The position numbers and the translations under genes are program-made. From Candidatus Aegiribacteria sp. (lineage in GTDB: Bacteria; Fermentibacterota; Fermentibacteria; Fermentibacterales; JCC-6), in the NCBI GenBank assembly GCA_030600545.1, contig JAUVLV010000016.1, forward strand, positions 1-44,961: DNA of 44,961 nt. Direction: 5' to 3'. Below are positions 6,150 through 15,077 of the stretch, piece after piece. Below the pieces are notes generated by a model. That model was not told the origin of the DNA and did no database searches. It worked only from the letters and a program-made list of their open reading frames with translations. Positions within the stretch are counted from its first letter, which is position 1. Each line of letters begins with the position of its first letter.

Positions 6150-7930
6150 TGCAGTCCCTCCATATCCTTGGAGATGGCATCCACAGGGCATACCTGAACA
6201 CACATATCACAGTTGGGCCAGCAGAGAAGACCGCTGATATCAGGCTTATCAACATCCCAGCTGATAGCGGGACAGCCCAGTTTCATGCACATTTTGCAGT
6301 CGATGCACTTCTCCGGGTCCAGTATTGCTACACTTATTTTCCCGGGTCTGTATGTCATTATGCAGGGCCTCCGCGTTATTATCACGGAGAGCTCTTCGCG
6401 TGCCATTTCTTCTTTGAGAGCTTTTTCCATCTCCGGCAGATCGTGTGGATCCACTACGCGAATGTATTTTACGCCACATGCCGTGACCATTTGCTCAAGG
6501 TTCAGTATCGGAGCGGGTTCTCCTCGAAGGTTCTTTCCGGTTGTAGGATTTTCCTGCCCTCCTGTCATCGCAGTAAGGCTGTTGTCCATGATCATAACGG
6601 TTCCTGTACTGCCGTTGTACACCATATCTATAAGCCCGGTTATTCCTGAATGAACGAAGGTTGACTCGCCTATGGCTGCAACCATTTTTCCCATCTCTTT
6701 TCTCCCGGTTGCCTTTTCAATACCGCTGAGCACACCTATTGAGGCCCCCATACATACAGTTGTCTCCAGCGCGTTGTGGGGAGGCATCATTCCAAGAGTA
6801 TAGCAGCCTATATCCCCCGTTGAACTGCCGCCAAGTTTGCTAAGACAGTAAAACGCTCCTCTATGAGGACATCCCGGGCACAGTGCGGGAGGCCGGGCCG
6901 GGAGTTCTATATCGCTGAAGGTTACCTTTTTTATAGTCCCCGGATGAACTGCTTTTCTTACAATCTCCGGATTGAGTTCGCCCTCGATCGGGATGATATT
7001 TTCCCCATCCGCCTGAATGAGAAACCGTGCTTTAATGTTCTCTTCAAGGTAGGGATCATTTTCCTCAACGAAGATGATTCTGTCAACCATATTTATGAAT
7101 TTTTCTATAAGGTTCCATGGCAAAGGGTTGGACATTCCTATCTTCAGTACGCTGGCCTCGGGACTTACTTCTTTGACGTACTGGTAGGATATACCGCTGG
7201 TAATAATGCCAAGGGAAGTATCTCCATCTTCAATTCTGTTCAGGAAACTTTCCGAACCCCATGCTGAAATATCTTCAAGCCTTTTTTCAACCCGTTTGTG
7301 CATCTCTCTGGCGTGGTAAGGGATTGGAACCCTTTTCTTAATATCAGTCACATAACCGTTTACAGGGAATTCTTCCCTTGGGCCGACTTTTACCATGCTC
7401 TTGGAGTGACAAATCCTTGTGGTCATCCTGAGAAGAACAGGCGTATCAAAATCTTCGGAAATCCTCAGTGCTTCTCCCACCATATCCTTGGCTTCCTGGC
7501 TGTCAGATGGTTCCAGAATTACTACCTTGGCAGCTTTTCCCATCAGCCTGTTATCCTGCTCGTTCTGGCTTGAATGCATTCCCGGATCATCGGCGCTCAC
7601 AATTACGATACCGCCCGTCGCTCCGATGTAACTGAGTGTGAAGAAGGGATCAGCGGCTACGTTAAGTCCCACATGTTTCATTGCGGTAAGCACTCGCGCT
7701 CCCGCGAAGGATGCGCCGGCAATTACTTCCAGTCCAACTTTTTCGTTTGGAGCCCACTGTGCATCTATCTCATCGTACTCTTCTCCTATCGTTTCAAGAA
7801 TTTCTGTTGACGGGGTTCCGGGATAGGCCGTAGCAAAGTGTACTCCGTATTCCCAGGCACCCCTGGCAACAGCTTCATTGCCCGAAAGAAGGAGGGTTCC
7901 CTTTTCTATGGTGTTCAGTTTCTTCCTCAT
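6146..7930 (-). CDS. iorA: indolepyruvate:ferredoxin oxidoreductase, alpha subunit
   Basis: 594 residues, the normal IorA length. Order of parts: N-terminal pyrimidine-binding domain (YPGTPSTEIL), a middle domain, a thiamine diphosphate region (CPGCPHRGAFYCLSK, then GDIGCYTLG and IMDNSLTAMTGGQENPTTG), and a C-terminal ferredoxin domain. The latter has CxxCxxCxxxxCP (CIDCKMCMKLGCP) and CWPNCDMCVQVCPVDAI, which could hold two [4Fe-4S] clusters. It couples oxidation of indolepyruvate-type or branched 2-oxoacids to ferredoxin reduction. AAGGCGG precedes the start. It lies 15 bases after buk and overlaps iorB by four bases, so the subunits are translationally coupled. Confidence 0.95.
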   Translation of the reverse strand: MRKKLNTIEKGTLLLSGNEAVARGAWEYGVHFATAYPGTPSTEILETIGEEYDEIDAQWAPNEKVGLEVIAGASFAGARVLTAMKHVGLNVAADPFFTLSYIGATGGIVIVSADDPGMHSSQNEQDNRLMGKAAKVVILEPSDSQEAKDMVGEALRISEDFDTPVLLRMTTRICHSKSMVKVGPREEFPVNGYVTDIKKRVPIPYHAREMHKRVEKRLEDISAWGSESFLNRIEDGDTSLGIITSGISYQYVKEVSPEASVLKIGMSNPLPWNLIEKFINMVDRIIFVEENDPYLEENIKARFLIQADGENIIPIEGELNPEIVRKAVHPGTIKKVTFSDIELPARPPALCPGCPHRGAFYCLSKLGGSSTGDIGCYTLGMMPPHNALETTVCMGASIGVLSGIEKATGRKEMGKMVAAIGESTFVHSGITGLIDMVYNGSTGTVMIMDNSLTAMTGGQENPTTGKNLRGEPAPILNLEQMVTACGVKYIRVVDPHDLPEMEKALKEEMAREELSVIITRRPCIMTYRPGKISVAILDPEKCIDCKMCMKLGCPAISWDVDKPDISGLLCWPNCDMCVQVCPVDAISKDMEGLQ

Positions 7931-7945
7931 CTGCCGCCTTTCTTT

Positions 7946-9028
7946 CTATTTGTATACCTTTATGTCTTCAACGGAATCGAGAACTCTGAGGACTCCTCTC
8001 ATCAATGCTTCAAGTTCTTCTTCTCCCGGAAAGATAATAATCTCTCCGAGGAACTCAAGGTTATGTTCAAGCGTATCTGTCATCCATTTGTTATTAGCTA
8101 TACCTCCAGTAATGACAACAGCGTCAACATTTCCCGCAAGCGCCGCAGCCATGGCTCCGGCTTCCTTTGTTATCTGGTAAGCCATTGCTCGGAGAGCAAG
8201 ATCGCAATCTTTATCGCCATTTTCAGCCCGCTCTCTAGCCTCTCCTACATGATCCGTACCTGTATACGCCAGAAGACCGCCGCGTTTCAGCAGCATTTCC
8301 TTCATCTCTTTCCATGTATAATCACCTGACAAACATAGCTTTACAAGCCCTGTTGTCGGCAGAGCTCCAACCCTCTGGGGGCTGAAGGGCCCTCCGTCAT
8401 TGGCCTGGCTGGTATCTATCATTCTGCCTCTTCTCAAAGCGTTGACGGATATACCGCTTCCCAGGTGAAGTACCACAAGATTTATTTCCCCGAGTTTCCT
8501 TCCCAGCTTTTCAGCAGCCTTGTAGGCAACCATTTTGATATTGAGGGCATGACTGAGACTGGTCCGTTCGAGGGCCGGAAGTCCCGAAAGCCTGGCTTCG
8601 TCTATCATTTCATCTACACATACGGGATCGACAATGAATGGACTTATTCCTGTTTCCTTCGCGATAGAACTCGCCAGCAGAGCGCCAAGATTGGAAGGAT
8701 GATCGGCCTGCAGTGTCGATCCATCTCTGATATCCTCAACAAGAGCTTCATTCACTTCATAGGTTCCGCTCTCAAGAGGCTTGAAAGTCCCTCCTCGACC
8801 TACTACAGCCGAAAGGTCTTCAAGGCAGTATCCCTCTTCCTCTAAAATCTGAAGAATTATATTCCTGCGGAAATCCTGCTGATCGAATGTTGTCTTGAAG
8901 TCGGCAAGTTCTTCGGGCAGATGTCGTACATTCTTCTCGAAGAGAAGCTCGGTTTCTCGGAACAGCCCAACCTTTGTCGATGTGCCCCCGGGATTTATCG
9001 CAAGTATCAGTCTTCCTTTATCTGCCAT
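7946..9028 (-). CDS. buk: butyrate kinase (acyl kinase)
   Basis: 360 residues, full length for the acetokinase/ASKHA family. Near the N-terminus INPGGTSTKVGLF is the phosphate-binding loop, HLGSGISVNAL and DGGPFSPQRVGALPTTGL are typical of butyrate rather than acetate kinases, and VVITGGIANNKWM is the adenosine motif. It makes ATP from ADP and butyryl- (or branched acyl-) phosphate. The start overlaps the end of ptb by 11 bases. With the Ior genes next to it, the natural substrate may be an aryl-acetyl- or isobutyryl/isovaleryl-phosphate rather than butyrate (inference). Confidence 0.95.
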   Translation of the reverse strand: MADKGRLILAINPGGTSTKVGLFRETELLFEKNVRHLPEELADFKTTFDQQDFRRNIILQILEEEGYCLEDLSAVVGRGGTFKPLESGTYEVNEALVEDIRDGSTLQADHPSNLGALLASSIAKETGISPFIVDPVCVDEMIDEARLSGLPALERTSLSHALNIKMVAYKAAEKLGRKLGEINLVVLHLGSGISVNALRRGRMIDTSQANDGGPFSPQRVGALPTTGLVKLCLSGDYTWKEMKEMLLKRGGLLAYTGTDHVGEARERAENGDKDCDLALRAMAYQITKEAGAMAAALAGNVDAVVITGGIANNKWMTDTLEHNLEFLGEIIIFPGEEELEALMRGVLRVLDSVEDIKVYK

Positions 9029-9923
9029 TATTCCCTCCTGATACTATTACTCCAAGAGCCAGTGAATTCAGCTTTGTGCGTGCATTATCTGATCGTGAGA
9101 GCATAACTATGGGGGCGGCTGCTCCCGCTATCAGGCCTCCAACCTCCGCGTTGGTCATGTACATGAACCCTTTTGCGAAAATGTTCCCGCAAACAATATC
9201 CGGAGTTATCAGAACATTTGCTCTTCCCGCCACTTCTCCATCCATTCCTTTTATTGCAGCTGCTTCAGGATCCATGGCTCCATCTACGGCAACCGGCCCT
9301 TCTATGGTAAGGCCAGGAATTCCATCTGCAGCAATTCTGGCAAACATGATCGTTTCAGGCATTTTCTCGTTTGGGATTTCAATTGCCGCAAGCAATGCTA
9401 CCAGAGGTTTCTCGGCTCCCAGTTTCATTATCACATCTGATGCGTTCACCGCTATTTGCCTGATAGCCTCCTCGTCCGGTTTTATGTTCATTCCTCCGTC
9501 GGAAATCGCCACCAGCCTGTCCTGGCGGGGAACGTGTACCACTGCGACATGACTGAGTATTCTGCCTGTTCTCAGCCCTGTTTCCTTATCGAGTATCGCT
9601 TTCTGAAAAATGGAGGTTTTCAAAAGACCTTTCATAAGAATGGAGGCTTCTCCGGAACTCACAAGTCTTACTGCTTCAAGTGCAGCTTTTTCAGGATCTT
9701 CAGTACTCACGATTTCGATCCCATCGGGTAATTCCCTTCCCAGTTCGCTGAGAGTCTCCTTTACTCCGGCTGCAGGACCTACTATCACAGCTGATGCAAG
9801 CCCTTCTTCAAACGCGGTTATCAATGCTTCAATTGAAGACGCGTCATGACCCATCGGTATAGCTACCCTGGCATCTGAAATTTCCCTGGCAGCCTGTCTG
9901 ATTTCATTGAAATTATTGAACAA
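9018..9923 (-). CDS. ptb: phosphate butyryltransferase (phosphate acyltransferase)
   Basis: 301 residues of the phosphate acetyl/butyryltransferase fold. Recognisable stretches are IPMGHDASSIEALITAFEEG, AVRLVSSGEASILMKGLLKT, IEGPVAVDGAMDPEAAAIKG and TPDIVCGNIFAKGFMY. It exchanges CoA for phosphate on short or branched acyl-CoA, feeding the kinase downstream. It is the first gene of the leftward ptb-buk-iorA-iorB operon, with AGGGAGG ahead of the ATG at 9923. The pair Ptb/Buk following an indolepyruvate oxidoreductase points to ATP formation from amino-acid-derived acyl-CoAs. Confidence 0.93.
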   Translation of the reverse strand: MFNNFNEIRQAAREISDARVAIPMGHDASSIEALITAFEEGLASAVIVGPAAGVKETLSELGRELPDGIEIVSTEDPEKAALEAVRLVSSGEASILMKGLLKTSIFQKAILDKETGLRTGRILSHVAVVHVPRQDRLVAISDGGMNIKPDEEAIRQIAVNASDVIMKLGAEKPLVALLAAIEIPNEKMPETIMFARIAADGIPGLTIEGPVAVDGAMDPEAAAIKGMDGEVAGRANVLITPDIVCGNIFAKGFMYMTNAEVGGLIAGAAAPIVMLSRSDNARTKLNSLALGVIVSGGNNGR

Positions 9924-10082
9924 GCGAACCTCCCTGATATAATGAATCCCCGGGATCTGGATTACTATAAGTGAACAGGTCAGAGTATACTATTACAGTG
10001 GTATATTACTTGTTGTATTTTGTATTATGTAGTATGAATTTTTTGCAGCCAAGGTGATCTTTTATTGTATGGTGGTTAAAGC
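9924..10082. promoter_or_regulatory. divergent intergenic region between ptb and the HAD gene
   Basis: 159 bases, AT-rich in the middle, that must contain the leftward promoter of the ptb operon and probably the rightward promoter of the HAD-membrane-glycosyltransferase cluster. TATACT- and TATAGT-like hexamers are present, but no convincing -35/-10 pair could be fixed by eye. No riboswitch-like structure was recognised. Confidence 0.4.
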
Positions 10083-10784
10083 ATGGATAGAAAACCTGTT
10101 ACGTTCGATTTCTCTTCTACGTGGAGTACTGCAGCTTCGTTTCTTTTCGATTTCGATGGTGTACTGGCGGACAGTGAGCCTCTCTTCAGAAGATCATGGA
10201 ACATAGCTTTTGAGCCCTGGGGCCATTGCATTTCAAAGCAGGATTACTGGAAGTATTGGTCCTCTCTGGGAGAGGGTCTCGAAGGCGAGATCATGAGGTA
10301 TGGTCTTGAAGGAATAGATATTCCACGCGTAAGAAAGAGGCAGAAGGAAACCTACGAGGGATTTGTTAATGATGGGATGGTTCCCCTGTTTCCCAATGCC
10401 GCCCGACTGCTGGAAATGCTGTCATCAAGGGATAAGTTCTTCAGGCGCCCATACTGCATAGCGTCCAACACCCCCTTCAGCCTCGTCCGGAAGATACTGA
10501 TTGCGGGAGGAGCTTCCGTTCCCCTCATCGTCGGGGGAGATAAACTTGAGAAAAAGCCTTCTCCTGATATTTTCCTCCGGGCAGCTTCACTGATTGGCTG
10601 CAGCCCTTCATCAACCCTTGTGTTCGAGGATTCATGGAAGGGTGTAACTGCAGCTGAAAGGGGGGGATTCGTGAGTGTACTTGTACTAAACCAATACAAC
10701 AGGAACTTTGATATAAAAAGTGAATTCGTTATTGATGGCATTCAGAAGCTTATTGATATAATAGCCGGGGGGAGCATGCAATGA
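10083..10784 (+). CDS. HAD-superfamily hydrolase (phosphatase/phosphomutase-like, subfamily IA)
   Basis: 233 residues. Motif I is FLFDFDGVLADSEPLF with the Asp nucleophile and general acid at D23 and D25. An alpha-helical cap follows (about 35-100). Motif II Ser/Thr is in CIASNTPF, motif III Lys is in KKPSPDIFLRAA, and motif IV is VFEDSWKGVTAA. This is the pattern of beta-phosphoglucomutase, phosphoglycolate phosphatase and related sugar phosphatases, and the substrate cannot be told. Its stop overlaps the next start (ATGA), so it is co-translated with two membrane proteins and a surface-glycan enzyme. A role in sugar-phosphate supply is possible but only contextual. Confidence 0.85.
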   Translation: MDRKPVTFDFSSTWSTAASFLFDFDGVLADSEPLFRRSWNIAFEPWGHCISKQDYWKYWSSLGEGLEGEIMRYGLEGIDIPRVRKRQKETYEGFVNDGMVPLFPNAARLLEMLSSRDKFFRRPYCIASNTPFSLVRKILIAGGASVPLIVGGDKLEKKPSPDIFLRAASLIGCSPSSTLVFEDSWKGVTAAERGGFVSVLVLNQYNRNFDIKSEFVIDGIQKLIDIIAGGSMQ

Positions 10785-11359
10785 ATGTAACACTTGAGTC
10801 TGATTTTTTTACTTTACCGTACATCAGTTTTCTGGTGGGTCTTATGTTCTGTCTCCTTGGAAGGAAACTTCTTGGGGTCATAGTTGTGCTTTTCGGATTC
10901 TTGATAGGATACACCTGGGGAGCAATTATGCTTGCTGATATTACAGGCAAAGCCATAGCTTCGTCACAATGGATCCCATGGGTAATGGGAGCTGTGGGTG
11001 TGGTTCTGGGGCTTGTGGCCTGGAAAATATCGATGTTCCTCGGAGGAGTCATTATCGGCCTCTTCATTGCAAAGGGGCTTCTTCCGACAGTGCCCGGAAT
11101 AGCACATGCGGGAATTGCTATCCTGTCGGGGATTCTGGTACATATATATAGAGAACCTATCATTTCTCTGTTAACCGCCATCGCAGGAGCGTACATAGCT
11201 GCCGCCTCCGCGGTAATTATGCTGAATATGGTCGGTTTTCTTGACACTGTGGGAGCATATACGGAATCGCCCAAAGCCGCTCTGGTTATAACCCTTGTTC
11301 TTACTCTTACCTTTACATTTGTGGGTTACAAATTCCAGACGCGGGACCTCAGTACTTGA
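10781..11359 (+). CDS. multi-pass membrane protein, DUF4203/TMEM198-like
   Basis: 192 residues with about six to seven hydrophobic helices rich in Gly, starting around residue 14 and ending near 185. Glycine-rich helices with alternating GxxxG-like spacing (LGGVIIGLFIAKGLL) and the length resemble DUF4203/TMEM198-type membrane proteins of unknown function. ATG 10781 overlaps the previous stop and is preceded by GGGGGGAG (10767-10774). No catalytic residues are evident. Confidence 0.7.
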   Translation: MNVTLESDFFTLPYISFLVGLMFCLLGRKLLGVIVVLFGFLIGYTWGAIMLADITGKAIASSQWIPWVMGAVGVVLGLVAWKISMFLGGVIIGLFIAKGLLPTVPGIAHAGIAILSGILVHIYREPIISLLTAIAGAYIAAASAVIMLNMVGFLDTVGAYTESPKAALVITLVLTLTFTFVGYKFQTRDLST

Positions 11360-11421
11360 AGGAGCTTCGTAACGGGATTATATTTTATTGGTTGTAGTAA
11401 TTTCTTTATCAGTTTCGGAGG

Positions 11422-11952
11422 ATGTTTTTGGGTCATAGACTTATAGATTACGCACTTGTCACAATAGTAATACTCTGTGTTTTAGGACTTTTCAGGATAT
11501 CCAGGATATTTATGAGGATTGTGCTTACCAAACTGAGGCATCGATACGGTGTTCTTGATGCTGACCGGATGCTTGTAACAGGATTCTTTTTTCTTCTTGG
11601 CGGGTTGCTGTTTCTTCCTGCTTTCACCTCTCTTCTGGCGGTAATAAACAACCGATTCTTTACGGGAGGAATTGTTCTTCACCTCGTACTTGTTGCAATT
11701 TCGGTGATACTTTTCAGTATCGCGGAAGATCTCTTCCGTGACTTTTCAAATTGCCCTCCGCAGGATAGCTGGACAGTCAGCAAACATTTTAAATACATCT
11801 CAATCCCGTTTATAGCCTTCTGGGCAATAGGCTGCATTTTCCTGAGCCCTATTTTTTACTCCGCCCTTACTGTGATTATTGCCTTTTTCTACCTCTTCGC
11901 TCTTTCCTGCAGACCGGGAAAATTTGCAGATGACACGGACAGGTTCAGCTGA
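11422..11952 (+). CDS. integral membrane protein of unknown function
   Basis: 176 residues with about five predicted hydrophobic segments (residues about 10-30, 50-68, 75-98, 120-138 and 142-160). No family was recognised. GGAGG (11417-11421) abuts ATG 11422, whereas TTG 11428 lies six bases from it and may be the true start. Its stop overlaps the start of the large glycosyltransferase fusion by one base, so the two are translationally coupled. An assisting role in envelope polysaccharide handling is a contextual guess. Confidence 0.65.
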   Translation: MFLGHRLIDYALVTIVILCVLGLFRISRIFMRIVLTKLRHRYGVLDADRMLVTGFFFLLGGLLFLPAFTSLLAVINNRFFTGGIVLHLVLVAISVILFSIAEDLFRDFSNCPPQDSWTVSKHFKYISIPFIAFWAIGCIFLSPIFYSALTVIIAFFYLFALSCRPGKFADDTDRFS

Positions 11953-14765
11953 TGTCTGATGGCAAGCTTCGTATACTTCACATTATTACTAAACTGGCTG
12001 TTGGAGGCGCTCAGCTTAATACGCTGATTTCTACAAGAGATATCTCAAAGATGGGCTACCATTCCGATATTCTTACAGGTCCCGAGATCCCTTTAGAGGG
12101 GACAATTTTTTCTCTCGGAGAGAAGTGGAACCTTAATATCATTACTGTTCCTCACCTCAAAAGGAGCATTAATCCCCTTAGCGATTTAATTGCTCTATTT
12201 GAGATCAAAAGGTTTATAAAAGAAGGCAATTACGATATTATCCATACTCACGGATCAAAAGCTCGTTTTCTCGGAAGGATGGCGGGTTCCTCTTTAGACG
12301 ATATAAAAATAATACAGACCGCCCACGGATGGCCTTTTTACGATTCAATGAACTCTTTGAGGAAACTGTTCTATGTTTCTCTCGAGAAAATTGGTTTTAA
12401 TCTCGCGCATGTGAATATCTGTGTCAGCCCCAGAGACCGGGACAAGGCTCTGCGTCAAGGAATAGGACACTTCGATGATTACAGGATAATCAGGAGTGGT
12501 GTTGAATTAGACGAATTCCGTGCCAATAGGGGTAAGAAGACTGAGGCCAGAAGGAAGCTTGGCATCAGTGATGAAATGGATGTTGTGGGTTCTGTTATGC
12601 GCTTCTGTCCCGAGAAGGCTCCGGATATCTTTGTCAGAGTCGCGGCAGGTGTAATAGAAAGAAAACCGGAAACGAAGTTTGTACTCGTGGGGGACGGCTC
12701 TCTTAGAGTAAAGACTGAAAAACTGATTGATTCAATGAAACTGAAAGATAACTTCATTCTACTTGGAAGCAGAAAGGATGTTGTAGAAATAATCCCCGCT
12801 TTTGATGTTTTTCTTATTACTTCCCGCACCGAGGGGCTTCCCAGGGTTCTTCTTGAATCCCTTGCTGCTGGAGTTCCGGTTGTTTCAACTGATGTCGGTG
12901 GAATACACGAATTGATAAAGGAAGGCCGTAACGGTTTTCTGTCCGCTGAAGGAGATATTGACTCCCTGATAGCTGATGTAATCAGAATACTCGATTCCCC
13001 GGGGAAAACGAAAGAATTAATCGCCCATGTGGATGAGGATCTGGAGCCATTTTCAGCATCGAAGATGGTTGACGATCTTTTCGCGCTGTATACAAAAATA
13101 ACATCACCCTCCATGAACGTTGTATTTCTGTGTGACAACGAACCTTTTAACATTCCAAAGACCATTGCAAGTATTATCAGAAAAAGTCCTTTTAACAGGT
13201 ATACAATTATCTCTATTCAGGGACACGGCTCACTGAAAAAGCCTTTAGTAAATCTTAGACGGTATATGTCACTGTTTGGATTTTTTGGTTTTTTTGTTCA
13301 ACTATTCAGTTTCGTGATGTTGAAGATATCGGGCAACTTGATACTTCCCACGAAGTCTTCCCACTCTCTGAAACAAACTGCCATTAGGGAACATGCCGAT
13401 TATGCAGCACTTGATAGATTGAATTCAAAGCATTCACGGGAATATCTAAGATCCCTTGATCCCGATCTATTCATATCGATGGCATGCCCTCAGATATTGA
13501 GGAAGAAAACCCTTGAAATCCCAAGGCTGGGTGCCTGGAACGTGCATTCGGCTCTTCTTCCAAAAAACAGAGGAATGCTTCCCACATTCTGGTCACTCTA
13601 CCACGGGGATACACCCGGTGTTACCCTTCATAAAATGGTTCCGAAACTTGATGCGGGTGGAATACTCATCCAGAAGGAAATCAATTGTTCAATAAATGAT
13701 ACTACACTTCATCAGCTCCTGAACACAACCAAGGAACTTGCCGCTGAAATAGTAGCCGAAGGGCTGAATGTTCTTGAGAAAGGGGATTACACGCTCCTTC
13801 CAAACCCACGTGAAAAGGCTACAATTAGTACTTTCCCTACAAGGAAGGATGTTCTTAAATTCCGAAATATGGGTGGAAGAATAACCGGCGTAAAGAGAAA
13901 ACGTCGGGATATTGCCATCTCATTCGACATTGAGGAATGGTTCCAGACGTATGCAGCAAGGAGGTGGTATCCGCGAAAAGAATGGTATCTGATGAATAAC
14001 AGGATAAACGGTATCCTTGATAACATCCTCCAGATCCTGGATGACCATAAGGCCAGAGCTACTTTTTTCTTTCTCGGCTGGATTGTAGAACGAAACCCCG
14101 AACTTGTTCAAAGGATTTTGGAAAAAGGCCACGAAATAGGTTACCACGGATACTATCATGAGGAATTGACTTCGCTGACAAGGAACGAATTCAGCAGAAA
14201 TCTTGATCGTTTCTTCGAACTTCTAGCTAATTTCTCAATTCCACGACCTGTCGGGTTCAGGGCTCCCAGTTTTTCTTTAAGGAAAGATACATCATGGGCA
14301 GTTGATGAGATCAGAGCACGGGGCTTCAAGTACGACAGTAGTATATATCCTATGTTCAAACTTCGCTATGGTACACCAGAGGCTCCTTTGAGACCCTTTA
14401 CTCTTAATGGAGAAATTTTTTCCATCATGGAACTTCCACTTGCGTCAATACCTTTGGCGGGTGTAAAGATACCCATTGCAGGAGGAGCCTATCTCAGATT
14501 CTACCCCAAATTATTACACAGAATAATGCTTAAAAGACTATCAAAATCCAATATAACCCCTGTTTTATATTTTCACCCCTGGGAGATAGACTCTATGAAT
14601 ATCTCAAACAGGATGAATTCCATTCAGAGGTTCAGACAACACCATAACTCTGGTAGGAACACTATTTTAAAACTGCACTGGATACTTAGACATTACAGGG
14701 GAATTACATTAAGAGAACTATCTGAAGAAATAAAAGATGATGAAATATCTGATTTCAGCCTGTAA
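11952..14765 (+). CDS. three-domain envelope polysaccharide enzyme: GT4 glycosyltransferase + formyltransferase + polysaccharide deacetylase
   Basis: 937 residues in one uninterrupted frame. Residues 1 to about 380 are a GT-B family 4 glycosyltransferase (ILHIITKLAVGGAQLNTL near the start, and the EX7E motif in SRTEGLPRVLLESLAAG near 292-302). Residues about 388-640 are a folate-type formyltransferase: NVHSALLPKNRG near 530 supplies the N-x-H signature and LDAGGIL near 565 the conserved Asp. It begins at a methionine typical of such domains. Residues about 650-937 are a NodB polysaccharide deacetylase of the XrtA/exosortase-associated type: SFDIEEWF holds the catalytic Asp, HEIGYHGYYHEEL the zinc His pair, then RAPSFS, and VLYFHPWEID near the end. 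It likely transfers, N-formylates and deacetylates amino sugars of a surface glycan in a coupled way (inference). No membrane segment is clear apart from a hydrophobic stretch near 440-465. Confidence 0.85.
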   Translation: MSDGKLRILHIITKLAVGGAQLNTLISTRDISKMGYHSDILTGPEIPLEGTIFSLGEKWNLNIITVPHLKRSINPLSDLIALFEIKRFIKEGNYDIIHTHGSKARFLGRMAGSSLDDIKIIQTAHGWPFYDSMNSLRKLFYVSLEKIGFNLAHVNICVSPRDRDKALRQGIGHFDDYRIIRSGVELDEFRANRGKKTEARRKLGISDEMDVVGSVMRFCPEKAPDIFVRVAAGVIERKPETKFVLVGDGSLRVKTEKLIDSMKLKDNFILLGSRKDVVEIIPAFDVFLITSRTEGLPRVLLESLAAGVPVVSTDVGGIHELIKEGRNGFLSAEGDIDSLIADVIRILDSPGKTKELIAHVDEDLEPFSASKMVDDLFALYTKITSPSMNVVFLCDNEPFNIPKTIASIIRKSPFNRYTIISIQGHGSLKKPLVNLRRYMSLFGFFGFFVQLFSFVMLKISGNLILPTKSSHSLKQTAIREHADYAALDRLNSKHSREYLRSLDPDLFISMACPQILRKKTLEIPRLGAWNVHSALLPKNRGMLPTFWSLYHGDTPGVTLHKMVPKLDAGGILIQKEINCSINDTTLHQLLNTTKELAAEIVAEGLNVLEKGDYTLLPNPREKATISTFPTRKDVLKFRNMGGRITGVKRKRRDIAISFDIEEWFQTYAARRWYPRKEWYLMNNRINGILDNILQILDDHKARATFFFLGWIVERNPELVQRILEKGHEIGYHGYYHEELTSLTRNEFSRNLDRFFELLANFSIPRPVGFRAPSFSLRKDTSWAVDEIRARGFKYDSSIYPMFKLRYGTPEAPLRPFTLNGEIFSIMELPLASIPLAGVKIPIAGGAYLRFYPKLLHRIMLKRLSKSNITPVLYFHPWEIDSMNISNRMNSIQRFRQHHNSGRNTILKLHWILRHYRGITLRELSEEIKDDEISDFSL

Positions 14766-14770
14766 GAAAA

Positions 14771-14798
14771 CCGCCTGAATATTGTTTTGATCAGGCGG
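14771..14798. terminator. Rho-independent terminator, probably bidirectional
   Basis: Arms CCGCCTGA (14771-14778) and TCAGGCGG (14791-14798) form a perfect 8-bp stem with a 12-base loop, flanked by AAAA on the left and TTTT on the right. It ends the glycosyltransferase cluster and, read leftward, also the ferredoxin gene. Confidence 0.85.
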
Positions 14799-14826
14799 TT
14801 TTCTATTTCTATCTTCTCTGCCCTGT

Positions 14827-15060
<234 letters not shown>

Positions 15061-15077
15061 TTATGATCAACTTTTCT

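Noticed and set aside
5728-9849. Many plus-strand open frames opposite iorB, iorA, buk and ptb
   Set aside because: They are antisense shadows of strongly conserved minus-strand genes, without family resemblance.
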